The notes beneath the pieces were generated by a model. The model was given only the letters and a program-made list of their open reading frames with translations. It was not told the origin of the DNA and ran no database searches. A program made the translations under genes and the position numbers. Source: Topomyia yanbarensis (taxonomy: Eukaryota > Arthropoda > Insecta > Diptera > Culicidae). From it: 64,000 nucleotides of DNA. The first letter of the stretch is position 1, and every line of letters starts with the position of its first letter. The DNA lies in NCBI RefSeq assembly GCF_030247195.1, contig NC_080672.1, positions 312,816,127 through 312,880,126 of the forward strand. Reading direction: 5' to 3'. Below are positions 48,236 through 58,465 of this stretch, in pieces.

Positions 48236-48448
48236 GATTCGTTAGTCTAGATTTGGCTTTAGTTCGTGCACAAATATGCGATTGAGGATTCAATTGTTCT
48301 GATTAGTACGGAAATATTTAAACCGTGTATGAGTTCGTGCGGAAGGATGTGAATTGGTAAGGGAATTCATGATAGTAAGTCATACAATATGCTCGATTTT
48401 TTGACAAATATTCAGAACACTACTATTGATAGAGTAGAGATAGGAAAG

Positions 48449-49758
48449 GATGTAGGATATGAGACGCAGTGGGAAGAAAAATAAAATATCAATAAAGGCA
48501 CGATGGGAGTAAAATTAGATATCCCTATTATTCGGAAATAGCCCTAATGAACCGAGCTTGACTGTACGAAGATGCATTCGTAAGCGCGGAAACCCACACG
48601 CACCGTCACAGAATTTGTTTGTGAAGCCCCATATATTGAAGCTCAGCACATTATGAGAAGCGAGAGAGATACAATGATTGAGAGGAAAATACGAGTGTAT
48701 GAGTGGTAGCATACCATGAAGTGGCAGCTGAGCGAAAGTTTTACTGTAGTTGGAATCGTGTGATGAAGAGTGAAAATGAAAATAGTCGACAACCTATTCA
48801 ACCAGTGTGTGTGTGTTTCCTAACAGGAAGAATGCAAATATGCGAATTGGGATCGTGAGTGAGTGGTTCGAGGATGTTTGACGGGATAGTACGTCTTTGC
48901 GAATAGAACGCGTTCCACGCCATTTCGATTATCGAAAATTCTGATGTGTTCCGCAAGAGATGCGACAATGGCGCAATTGCTCCCAGGGACCGCCACAGGC
49001 TCGGGATGCAGAATTGGTATTTAGAGGAAAACAAGTGTTCTCATTTTGAGTGATATTTATGGTTTGGTTGTGCAAAACCGACGAACGCAATGGAGAATTT
49101 TCGGAGATTATGGTGGCTTTGTGGTTTGAAGAATGTGAATAGCGATGGTGAATAGAAAAGTTATGACAGAAACATACTCGCACATGATAAGAAACGGAAA
49201 GTTGTATAAGTGTTTCTTTTAGATATCCGAAATGATGGTCAAAGAGATGGTAAAACTATTGATAGCTTGTTTCTAATGAAAGTTTAGATTAGGCAATTAT
49301 TTCTTCAAATGTTATGATTCGTGCGAGAGGACGCGAATTAGGTTAAGGTTGTATTGATTCGTGCGAGAGGACGCGAATCGGATTGAAAATGTTTAGGTTC
49401 GTGCGAGAGGACGCGAATCAAGTTGAAATTGTTTAGATTCGTGCGAGAGGACGCGAATCAGGTTGAAATTGTTTGGATTCGTGCGAGAGGACGCGAATCA
49501 GGTTGGAATTGTGTTGATTCGTGCGAGAGAACGCGAATCGGACTGCAAATGTTTGGGTACGTGCGAGAAGGCGCGATTCAGGTTTAAATTGTTAGGATTC
49601 GTGCAAAAGGACTCGAATGAGGTTGACGTATTGATTCGTGCGAGAGGACGCGAATCGGATTGCAAATGTTTGGGTTCGAGCGAGAAAACGCGAATCATGT
49701 TGAAATTGTTTAGATTTATGCGAGAGGACGCGAAACAGGTTGGGATTGTATTAATTCG
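48449..49758 (+). repeat. duplicated block, copy 2 (with 135-bp extra segment)
   Basis: Copy of 46989-48163. The extra 48681-48815 segment starts aggaaaatacg and ends in a (gt)n run. The copy stops abruptly inside minisatellite unit 12. Confidence 0.93.
49316..49755 (+). repeat. 40-bp minisatellite, array 2, 11 units
   Basis: Unit for unit the same as array 1, including its 37-bp eighth unit, then truncated. Confidence 0.95.
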
Positions 49759-49849
49759 ATGCGACAGAAAGAACGAGAAATGACCTTCCCAACAGTATGT
49801 GTTATGTTCTTTAAAATACTCTGATCATAACTTAACTAGCGCCATTCTC

Positions 49850-50085
49850 CATTTTATACTGTGCTGCCGCGTATTGAACGCAGAATTCTTCTCTACAAAC
49901 CGAGCAATCGATAACCTACTTCCTTCAACATCCAAGCTTCATGGTTGTATAGAGCAACAGGGAGTATCAGTGATTTGAATAACTCAAGTTTTGCGCGCAT
50001 TCTTAGGCTATTGGTTTTTAGCTGACTACGCAAACCATGCTCGCAGCAACAACGTCCCTTTCTCCTTTGTGGCTAAAATCGTTAT
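49850..50085 (-). pseudogene. RTE-like RT C-terminal fragment
   Basis: On the minus strand: LRSQLKTNSLRMRAKLELFKSL, then LPVALYNHEAWMLKEV and RRILRSIRG, the post-RT region of RTE-like LINEs (compare ALYGHETWTIKEVD at 63300). Stops present. Confidence 0.6.
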
Positions 50086-50099
50086 CATATGTAACTAGT

Positions 50100-51453
50100 A
50101 TTTGAAGAAGCAGCAGAGGACGAAGGCGGTATGGCAACGGATCTTGGAGAATGCGCAGAAGACGATAGGATGCCGGCCCCTGATCTCCAAGAAGTCAAAG
50201 AGGAGATTGGTCGGCTGAAAAACAACAAACCTGCCGGTATAGATAAACTACCCAGCGAGCTATTAAAATACGGTGGTGAAACACTGGCTAGAGCGCTGCA
50301 CTGGGTAATCGCCAATATTTGGGAGGAGATTCTTCCGGGGGAGTGGATGCAGGGTGTTGTTTGTCCAATCTGCAAAAAAGGTGACAAGTTGGATTGCTGC
50401 AACTGCCGCGCGATCACACTACTTAGCGCCACCTACAAGGTCCTGTCCCAAATTCTTTGCCGTCGATTGTCACAGTTTGCAAGGGAGTTCGTGGTGTACT
50501 CCCAAGCGGGATTCATGAGTTCCCGTGCCACCACGGACTAAATATTCGCAATTCGACAGGTTCTGCAGAAGTGCCGCGAATACAACGTGCCCACACATCA
50601 TTTGTTCATTGATTTCAAATCGGCGTATGATACCATCGATCGAGATCAGCTATGGCAGATAATGCACGAGTACGGTTTTCCGGATAAGCTAACAGGATTA
50701 GTCAAAGCGACGATGGATCGGGTGATGTGCGTTGTTCGAGTATCAAGGACACTCTCGAGTCCCTTTGAATCTCGAAGAGGGTTAAGGCAAGGTGACGGTC
50801 TATCGTGTCTTCTGTTCAACGTTGTGTTAGAAGGTGTAATAAGGAGAGCGGGGATAGACACGAGTGGCACGATATTCAGGAAGTCCGTCCAGCTTCGCCA
50901 ACGACATTGACATAATGGCACGGAAATTTGAGGCAATGTCGGAAACGTACATCAGACTGAAACCAGCAGGATTGGACTTGCCATCAACGTTTCGAAGACA
51001 AAATACATGAGAGGAAGAGGTTCTAGAAACGACACTGTGAACCTCCCATCCCGAGTTCGGTTGACGGTGACGGATTCGAGATGGTCGACGAATTCGTGTA
51101 TTTGGGCTAACTGGTAACCACCGACAATGATACCAGCAGAGAAATTCATAGATAGATCTTGGCGGGAAATCGTGCCTACTTTGGGCTCCGGAGGACACTC
51201 CGGTCGAACAAAATCTACAAGACGCTGATTAGACCAGTGGTACTCTACGGCCACAAGACCTGGGCTATGCTCGTGGAGGACCCACGCGCTCTTGGAGTTT
51301 TCGAACGAAAGGTGTTGCGTACCATCTATGGTGGCGTGCAGAAGGAAGACGAAATGTAACGCAGACGAATGAACCATGAGTTGCATCAGCTGCTGGAAGA
51401 ACCATCCATCGCGCATACCGTAAAAATAGGACGTTTTCGGTGGGCTGAACAAC
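50100..51453 (+). mobile_element. RTE-like LINE RT fragment
   Basis: RT motifs: LKNNKPAGIDKLPSELL (near 50215), CRAITLLSATYKVLSQIL, then after a TAA at 50539 HHLFIDFKSAYDTIDRD (catalytic Asp), RRGLRQGDGLSCLLFN, and a damaged F-A-x-D-I-D box near 50897. The post-RT stretch RPVVLYGHKTW and VFERKVLRTIYGG lies at 51225-51330. Frameshifts near 50890 and 51010-51160. Endonuclease missing. The end at about 51450 abuts an oppositely oriented piece. Confidence 0.8.
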
Positions 51454-51454
51454 G

Positions 51455-51985
51455 CTTCATTTTATCCTATCCAGCATCATACGAATCAGCTTAATCAGTT
51501 TTGTCGGGATACCACGCTCAAGCATTATCTGCCACAGTTCGTTTTGTTTTACTGTGTCGTATGCCGCCTTGAATACACAGATGGTGAGTCCGCAAATTGT
51601 TTTCCCGGAATATATCCAGAATTTGTCGCTGAGTAAACATTTGATCCGTCGTTAACTGTCCTTCTCGAAACCCGCTTTGATATTCGTCGACAAAGCATTC
51701 AGCCAACGGGCGCAGTCTACCCAACAGAACACGAGAAACTACCTTGTAGGCAGCATTGAGGATCATTATTCCTCGGAAGTTTACAGCCCTTCTCCAAGAT
51801 TGAGCATATGAGGCCATTCAACCAATCCGAAGGCATTTTTCCATCCACGCATATCATCCCAATCACGCAGTGGATTGCTTCGCACAGCCAGTCACTCCTA
51901 ATTTTTAGAAGTTCAGCCAGGATTCTGCCCTTCCCAACGTTATCGTTTTTAAGCTTTCGCATAAACTCCCGCCTAGAAATCACTG
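51455..51985 (-). mobile_element. RTE-like LINE RT fragment, opposite strand
   Basis: Minus-strand blocks: AELLKIRSDWLCEAIHCVIG, MPSDWLNGLICSILEKG, FRGIMILNAAYKVVSRVLLGRLRP and YQSGFREGQLTTDQMFTQRQIL, then the palm region with the catalytic Asp lost to a frameshift. Closer to the 63-kb element than to its plus-strand neighbour. Confidence 0.75.
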
Positions 51986-52014
51986 AACAAAAAGAAATTG
52001 CAGGTTTGTTTACC

Positions 52015-52190
52015 CCTCGCTAATCGCCGGGTCTACTTACTCAAAAAAAAATTTTGGTCGAACAACGTTCGCTACCGCACGAAGCTAAACTTCTATAGAA
52101 CACTCATTAGACCGTTTGTCTTATCTACTATGCTGGTACCGTACCCGCAATTTAATAGCAAAGAAAACACCTTTCCAATGGAATTAAAAC
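52015..52190 (+). pseudogene. RTE-like RT scrap
   Basis: RTKLNFYRTLIRPFV matches the post-RT block xxKLxxYKTLIRPVxLYG of this group. About 50 codons remain. Confidence 0.5.
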
Positions 52191-52626
52191 ATTGAAAATA
52201 CAATGTATTCTTTATGAGTTAGAGGCATTAAAAAAAACAAATAGTTCACAGAAAAGTTCAATAATTCCGTAACAATTGAAATTTGATTATTCTTGTAGAA
52301 TGAGATATTCTTAACCATGGACCAAGCCACCTTTATATGATAATGCTCCCTGGTTTAATCCCAACAAATTATACTGCATACTCCCACTACTACCTTGCAA
52401 TATGTATATAGTTCTATCGCATCCATCATCCCGATCCCCAACCTATTTAATCGTCAATAGTTGCCAAAATGAAATAAATTGATTTTTATTGTGATTAATG
52501 AAACTTGAACAATTACTAAAACACTATAGAAATTTATTGAGTAGGATATGCCGCCCCCTGATTTTGCCGCTCGGGGCGGTTGCCACCTTCGCCCCCCCCC
52601 CCCTTAGCGCCGCCACTGGAGAACAG

Positions 52627-53036
52627 CTCGAAGCAACATCTGATACTGCTCCAAATGTATGTGATATCCAAGACTGACTTGGATAGTTCCATCCAGCCTT
52701 AGTTTGCATACCTTACATAACTAGACTCACTGTTCTCCATTCACCCACAACATTGTGTCGAAAATATTTTGTATTGTAATATTTCAAAATAACTCTGAAA
52801 GCTAGGAATATTTTTAAGTACCAAGCCACGATATGTTTAGCCTATCAATAAAAGACGGTGGACAATACATGAGACGTTTCCTATAATTTTCAAATAAAAA
52901 CTTTTGCAAGTTTTGAAGATTTATAGGAATTTGAATCTATTTGTTTTGAGAACCGTGCAAAATCTCGCGCGGATTTGGCGCGTTTTTATTTTGTCGTAAC
53001 AACCCTGTACTTAGACAAATTTTCTGGCGGCTAAAA
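52627..53036. other. spacer, nothing recognised
   Basis: Between the composite hAT-like element and the pogo-like element. 52752-52776 repeats a 24-bp phrase also at 43962-43985. Confidence 0.4.
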
Positions 53037-53690
53037 TGTAAGGGTGTCCGGGGCTGGTTGGCCGAAGGGGCAGGTTGGCCGAGTGCCTTTTATGAAAAGG
53101 CCATTATGCGCAGTAGCGACATCTGTAGTGATTTTGGTGGGGTATTAGGTCACCAATGTACCGACGTAATTTCAGGTGTTTTGGTGGTGTCGTTTGTACA
53201 GGAGCACGTTTGTTCTTTTTTCAGCACTGGTGAGTAAATTTCTGTTTCTGAAAAATAATATGTTTAACGCGAATCAATTTACATCCGATTTCCAATAACT
53301 TTGTACGGCTGGAAAGGTTATTCAAAATCCAACAAAATAGTATAACGGTGGTTACCAGTGTAACCTTATATTTGTTTGTGTAAATCGTGATTGTTCTCGA
53401 AAATATACTTTGGGGTAGGTTGGCTGAGTTCTGTGCGGGATTGGTTGGCCAATTTGTAAATTTAGTGTAGAGTAATGTGCACTTTGATATTTGTTAAATG
53501 CCAACCTATTTCAAAGCAAAATTTGATATTATGGTAATATTGATGATCATAAGGAAAAATATAAACGAGTAATAAGTAATAAAAATAATTTAAAATTATT
53601 AACAAATAGAAATAAGAGATTAGAATCATTAAAAGTCGGAAATTGTTTATAAAAAAGTTGATTCCGATATTTTATGAATTAAATACCAAG

Positions 53691-54118
53691 CAGGTTTCAG
53701 AGTCTCTGGCGTGTGCCGCTTCAATCCTGAAATTTTCCCTCCTGAGTTGTTTCTATTAGGACGACCCAACACCGAACAAAACTCGTCCATTAGCATAGAA
53801 TCTGCTGCAGATGTAAGTCTCTCTGAAGACGTCAGATCTCTTCCCAAGGCGAGTGCACGATCTGATTCGAAGAAGTGGCAAGTTCGTAAACGCCGATCGT
53901 CTCAAATTTTGACCGATTCCTCAATAAAAGCAGTATTGGAGGAGCAGAAAAATGAAATCAAACGTAAGCGTACGCTGGCGGAGGAAAAAAATCAGCGAGA
54001 GCTGGTAAACAGTCCACTAAAGCTGTCAAAGGTAAGTGCAAAAAGGTTAAAAAGACTAAAAAGTGAAGAGTGGATTTTATTTTCCTTACCTATATACGAA
54101 AAATCGATATTTTTTTGA
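53691..54118 (+). pseudogene. pogo/jerky-type transposase C-terminal fragment
   Basis: Open frame F-R-V-S-G-V-C-R-F-N-P-E-I-F, which matches the hallmark post-DDE stretch (A/G-F-R-x-x-G-I-x-P-F-N-P-x-x-F) of pogo/Tigger and jerky-like transposases. It is followed by a P-L-P-K-A block, a basic K-R-R-S-S-Q-I-L-T-D segment and a Lys/Glu-rich coiled-coil tail. A ccaagcag acceptor-like site precedes it. The DNA-binding and DDE domains are absent, so this is a remnant. Confidence 0.65.
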
Positions 54119-54298
54119 ATTAAAAGTTTTCCACTGATACATTTGAGTGTTTAACTTATTTTACCAAACTCGGCCAACCTACACTAAGGCAAAATGCATA
54201 GCGAAATTCATAAGATTCATCTTATGATGAGTAGAAAAGTAACAAAACTATGTTTTCATAAGATTAATATGAAAAACATACGACTTGTATGATTACCT

Positions 54299-54816
54299 GT
54301 TACTATGTTTTAATTGCCGCAAGGTTCTACTGTATCGATTTTGTTGGCTATTTTCGGCAAATTTGAGACTAAGAGAAACGAAAGCAATGAAATTCAAAGA
54401 CGGATAGGTATTCTAGAGCGAATCAGTTATAAACTTAGAACGGAAAACTAGAACTAGGCAGGCTCATATGGGCATGATCGAAAGGAAATGTGAAGAATTC
54501 TTTGCCTTATGCAGAGTAGGAGTTGGGCGTTGCACCCAAGTCTACCGCATGGTCTATGGTAGAACATAACTCATCATCATGTTCTACCATAGACCATGCG
54601 GTAGACTTGGGTGCAACGCCCAACTCCTACTCTGCATAAGGCAAAGAATTCTTCACATTTCCTTTCGATCATGCCCATATGAGCCTGCCTAGTTCTAGTT
54701 TTCCGTTCTAAGTTTATAACTGATTCGCTCTAGAATACCTATCCGTCTTTCAATTTCATTGCTTTCGTTTCTCTTAGTCTCAAATTTGCCGAAAATAGCC
54801 AACAAAATCGATACAG
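54299..54816. repeat. giant palindrome: two 238-bp arms, 11-bp loop
   Basis: Arms 54330-54567 and 54579-54816 are inverted copies with one mismatch that I found. Loop aactcatcatc. A 14-bp direct repeat ttgtatgattacct borders the insertion (54285-54298, 54817-54830), with 31 extra bases on the left side only. Single-arm relatives lie at 10655 and 55430 and a decayed foldback at 1270. Confidence 0.92.
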
Positions 54817-55429
54817 TTGTATGATTACCTTAACATTTTACAAGTTATTGCATATGCCAGTCGTTCAAGTTTCATACGAGCATCTTATGATTCTCATAAA
54901 CATAAGAGAAATGTATAATATTGTCTTACGATAATTCAAAGATGCCTTATGGAACATGAAATCATAGCAAACCGATTTGACCAAATAAATGCCGTTTCAT
55001 AAGATAATCTTATGATTTATATACGTGCTACTTGTGGCTAAAAATTATACGATATTCCTATGAAATTTGCTGTATTTTTTGCCTGAGTGTACCCCAGCCC
55101 TGGGGTTGGTTGGCCGATTTTTCTTTCCGCATTTGTTTGCTAATAACTTTTTCCCTGATTTTTTTCATGAATGAAAAAAAATTACATATGTGCTCAAGGA
55201 TTGTATCTTCATGACAGCGCAAACCTCTTGTCAAAAAGTCTAACCAGAATGAGTACAGAAATTCTGAAAGCAAAACTCGGCCAAGCAGCCCCGGTCTCCC
55301 CTACTTGTTTGTTTTCACGTTTCTCTAACATGGCGGTTCATGTTTGGCTTAAGCTTAAAATTATTTTTTTAACAATTCGCGTGTTCTCATTTAGCCAACG
55401 AATGTAGAAAATTGCTGAATCGTGTGTAA

Positions 55430-55705
55430 ACAACGGCGTCGGCGGTGAAACACGATGAGTTATGTTCTATCAATGACCATGGGGTAGGCTTGGGTGCAAC
55501 GCCCAACTCCTATTTAGCAGAAGGCAAAATATTCTTCACATTTCCTTTCGATCATGTCCATATGAGCCTGCCTAGTCCTAGTTTTCCATTCTAAGTTTAT
55601 AACTGATTCGCTCTAGAATACCTATCCGTCTTTCAATTTCATTGCTTTCGTTTCTCTTAGTCCTAAATTTGCCGAAAATAGCCAACAAAATCGATACAGT
55701 TAAAA
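55430..55705 (+). repeat. single-arm copy of the 240-bp arm repeat
   Basis: Begins gcgtcggcggtgaaacacg and ends aaaatcgatacag. About 95 percent like the palindrome arm by eye. Confidence 0.75.
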
Positions 55706-55885
55706 TGATTTTTTTAAAACAAGTTTGTTATTGTTTGGGTACAGAATCCGCTAGATTTTTCTAGAGAAGAGTACAGATAGAAAAGATTTTTCAACTCTCG
55801 GTACAGATTTAATTGTGGCAACACTGGGTGTACGCCAGTTCACCGCTTATGAGGCTACTAAGCAAAGGATAATCAAAAGCACAAT

Positions 55886-56125
55886 CCAACTTTTTACGTG
55901 CCATAATGGCGGTCTAAATTGTTTAGTTCGTTATACGTTTAATTGCCCTTTTTTGACAATAATCGTTTACGCCAGCTTGACAGCAACGCCCAAGTTGCTC
56001 CCATTGAATAAACATGACTTAATCTCATTGGGCGGTTGACGTAAACTATTATTGTCGAAAAACGGCCATAAAACGTATTACGAACTGAACAATTTAGACC
56101 GCCATTATGGCACGTAAAAAGCTGG
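55886..56125. mobile_element. foldback MITE, about 240 bp
   Basis: Arms of about 95 bp, from ccaactttttacgtgccat to atggcacgtaaaaagctgg, with cgtttacg..cgtaaac nearer the centre. TSD not resolved. Confidence 0.72.
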
Positions 56126-56128
56126 ATA

Positions 56129-56225
56129 CCCAAGTAACAATTTAAGTTTTATAGCACACTACAAGTGCGATCTAAGTCTCAAAATAGACTTCAAGAGCGC
56201 CATAAAGCCTCAATTGTTACTAGGG
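56129..56225. mobile_element. MITE, 97 bp, TIR cccaagtaacaatt
   Basis: cccaagtaacaattta and caattgttactaggg are inverted. ata on both sides. Tip like that of the 11473 element (cccaagcaac). Confidence 0.65.
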
Positions 56226-56228
56226 ATA

Positions 56229-56379
56229 GGGCCACTTACACGAAGGGCTAGTAATCTTCATTACTGAGTAGTAACGTCACTTTTAATGATCGTGTAAGGC
56301 GAGTAATGACGGAATTCCCATACAATTCCAGTACGACATTACTTAGTAATGGCACTTTTATTGTGCGTGTAAGCGGCCC
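56229..56379. mobile_element. MITE, 151 bp, TIR gggccacttacacg
   Basis: gggccacttacacg and cgtgtaagcggccc are inverted, with inner gtaat / attac pairs. TA flanks. Begins directly after the previous element's duplication. Confidence 0.68.
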
Positions 56380-56404
56380 TAATAATTTTGGGTTATTTTT
56401 CAGA

Positions 56405-56860
56405 AACAAACAATACAATAGTTTATACAGACGCATCTCCAAACGCTCTAGTTGTTTTTATCAAAGAAAATATTCACAGGACATCTCCTGTTATAAGCTT
56501 TACCTCGAAAGCGTTGACAGCTACTGAGAAAAGATCACCAAAATCAACGAGAGACATTAGGCGCCGTTTTGGCCGTAGAATGTTTTTGTTACACTTGGTT
56601 GTCACTTCACGGCGTCACGGACAAGACAGTCAGATAGGTAGAAAAAACCACCGTCAAGTCGTTACAAATTCTCAAGTGAAAAAAATCTACCCTAACTGCA
56701 CTGCGATGAGTAATGAAGTAAACTTTGATTTCTATTATAGTATGTATTGATACCTTGTTCAATTTTCACGGCCTTATAAAACGGTTAAATTGCACAGATA
56801 ACAAGGTCATTGTTCCGTTGGATATACAAGCGCAGATGCTGGACACAAGGAGTTCATTTC
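56405..56860 (+). pseudogene. Ty3/gypsy pol remnant (RNase H, trace of integrase)
   Basis: The frame opens with VYTDASPNAL and continues through ISFTSKALTATEK, the start and middle of a Ty3/gypsy RNase H (first catalytic Asp in T-D-A-S). A frameshift follows near 56555. The next readable piece near 56800 (VIVPLDIQAQML) resembles the linker before the integrase zinc finger. The LTRs, protease and polymerase proper are missing. Dead copy. Confidence 0.58.
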
Positions 56861-57412
56861 GGCACAGATTAAGGATTTTGAACCAAATTTAGAGATTTTC
56901 AATACGATTTATATTACAAACAGCACTTTCCGATTAATGCAATTAAAAATTATGCATAAAATATGAACGAAAAAATCTTGTGATGCGTCCGGGTATGGTG
57001 TCAAAAAAACCTATTGCAATATAACAGAACATGAACAGAAAAGACGACGTTCGATTCAGACGTATGTCACTATTGAGTTGATTGTCTTTCTTAATGGATA
57101 ACAGAATAACGACAGCCTAAATCGCATATGAAGCAAGCCTTAGAATTGACTGATGAGAACCATTGTGTTCACCTATATGAAAAACTTTACGAGGTCCTAA
57201 TATAATGGCAATAGTAAATAGGGCACGGAAAAAAAACTGTGGAAAGCTATGGACCAATTCCAGAACGGGGTTAGTAATATCACATTTCCGTTTCCTCGTT
57301 TTAAATCCGTTCGATCTGTTCGAAGTAAAGATATGCAAAGCGTCAAGTTGTAATGGGATAGAGGGTTAGGAAAAACACTACGTTTCGGGACAGGGAAAGC
57401 ACGTGTCATCGA
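56861..57412. other. 3' flank of muskelin
   Basis: Presumably includes the muskelin 3' UTR. No canonical AATAAA on the minus strand was found. Confidence 0.35.
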
Positions 57413-58465
57413 TTATAGTAGCACAAAATCGCTGATATTTTTCTTTGGCTGACACAGATTTTCTGGAAGCAGGTCCACGAGTTTGTTGTACAACAGACAA
57501 CGTCGAATTTTGAGCTCAAAGAGCTGATCGTTTCCCTTACCAATTCGGGACGATAAACTAGACGAACTTGACGCGATTGCTCGAGCCGTTTGTGAACTGG
57601 AACATTCACTACTGAGAGAGCTGATACTGGATGCGTCTGCCTCGTCGGCGCTTTTCGGTGACTCAACGCGCATCATTTTCGCACTTTCCTCGTTTGGTTC
57701 GTGATCGTTCGGGTGCTTCTGACTTTTGGGCTTTAAATTCCCACCGAGTGGACAAGACAGAAGACTAGTTGGTTCCGTTTCACAATCCGTGCTGTCAGAC
57801 TTGAACAGGAGGGAAGCCAGTTTGTGGAACTCTTTCAGCTGTACCGGATCGTTGTGGTCGATAATATCATACAGTTTCGTTTGTAAGTAGGCAATAGCTG
57901 ACAGTGGGTTCGTTTTGGCAATTTCTTCATACTCTTGTTTTCTCAGCAGGTATTTACAGTAGCGCAGTATATGGTCCCTCGTTGGCTTTTCTAGTCGCAG
58001 CATCCAAAAATCGTCCAGCCGGAAGTGTGAATTCATCCCAGGATTACCACCGAACAAGAAATGAACCTGATTCGCTGCATCGTACACAATTTGATGGGCG
58101 TACCTTGGACACGGTTCGGGGCAGGCATTTTGATTTTTCAGGTAGCAATTCTCACCTATCGAGTGGTCACTCTTGTACACGCAGCACCACTCCTTCTTTG
58201 CCAGCGAGAACAACCAGAAGGAGTTGATGTTCAAATCTCGACGTTCCTTTTCCTTGCTCAAGCTAGTCAGTACGTATATTTCGTCCTTAGTACAGTCGAT
58301 GGTCGCTCGCTGGGTGAAACCCGACTGGGGCACATTTTTCGAGTCTGTGCCGACATTTTCCGGTGTCATGTTCGACAGTTCACCGCTGTCCACGTCGTAG
58401 ATGAGGAAGTCCGTCATATAGTCCTTGCCGCGCTGGCCACCGAAAATGTACAGCTTTCGATGTTT
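57413..58465 (-). CDS. MKLN1: muskelin, terminal coding exon
   Basis: Muskelin is an intracellular kelch-repeat protein that serves as a subunit of the CTLH/GID E3 ubiquitin ligase and links to cytoskeletal and trafficking functions in animals. The exon starts after a poly-pyrimidine tract and gcag at 58466 and encodes 350 residues. First come the last kelch blades: KLYIFGGQRGKDYMTDFLIYD and, about 120 residues on, HFLFGGNPGM with the D-D-F-W-M-L-x-L ending. Then comes the conserved C-terminal region RYCKYLLRK, NPLSAIAYLQTKLYDIIDH and KEFHKLASLLF. The last residues, YNKLVDLLPENLCQPKKNISDFVLL broken at 20, keep the pattern of known muskelins. Between them is a Ser-rich insert (about residues 255-310, DEADASSISSLSSECSSS) longer than I expect in vertebrates. 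Earlier exons (discoidin, LisH/CTLH and first kelch repeats) lie outside the window or were not found in the transposon-rich 5.5 kb upstream. Confidence 0.92.
   Translation of the reverse strand, partial: KHRKLYIFGGQRGKDYMTDFLIYDVDSGELSNMTPENVGTDSKNVPQSGFTQRATIDCTKDEIYVLTSLSKEKERRDLNINSFWLFSLAKKEWCCVYKSDHSIGENCYLKNQNACPEPCPRYAHQIVYDAANQVHFLFGGNPGMNSHFRLDDFWMLRLEKPTRDHILRYCKYLLRKQEYEEIAKTNPLSAIAYLQTKLYDIIDHNDPVQLKEFHKLASLLFKSDSTDCETEPTSLLSCPLGGNLKPKSQKHPNDHEPNEESAKMMRVESPKSADEADASSISSLSSECSSSQTARAIASSSSSLSSRIGKGNDQLFELKIRRCLLYNKLVDLLPENLCQPKKNISDFVLL

Larger units (their letters stand above)
46504..52618. mobile_element. 6.1-kb hAT-like composite element with perfect 8-bp TSD
   Basis: Left tip cagtggcggcgcgagg and right tip cgccgccactg are exact inverted repeats over 12 bp. 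gagaacag flanks both (46496-46503, 52619-52626), an exact 8-bp hAT-type duplication. c/g-rich tracts follow each tip (gctcggggcc; cgctcggggcgg). Cargo in order: AT-rich sequence, a near-identical duplication (46989-48163 and 48449-49758) with 40-bp minisatellite arrays, then four RTE-like RT fragments in alternating orientation. No hAT transposase is visible, so any mobility would be in trans. Confidence 0.83.
53041..55301 (+). mobile_element. pogo-like element, 2.26 kb, TA-flanked
   Basis: TIRs are about 25 bp (left agggtgtccggggctggttgg; the right end is the complement with a few changes, ending ccccggtctcccc). TA flanks both (53039-53040, 55302-55303). The ggttggcc motif recurs at both ends and inside. 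The interior holds a transposase C-terminal exon (53691-54118) and a nested palindrome (54299-54816). Pogo assignment comes from that exon. Confidence 0.75.
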
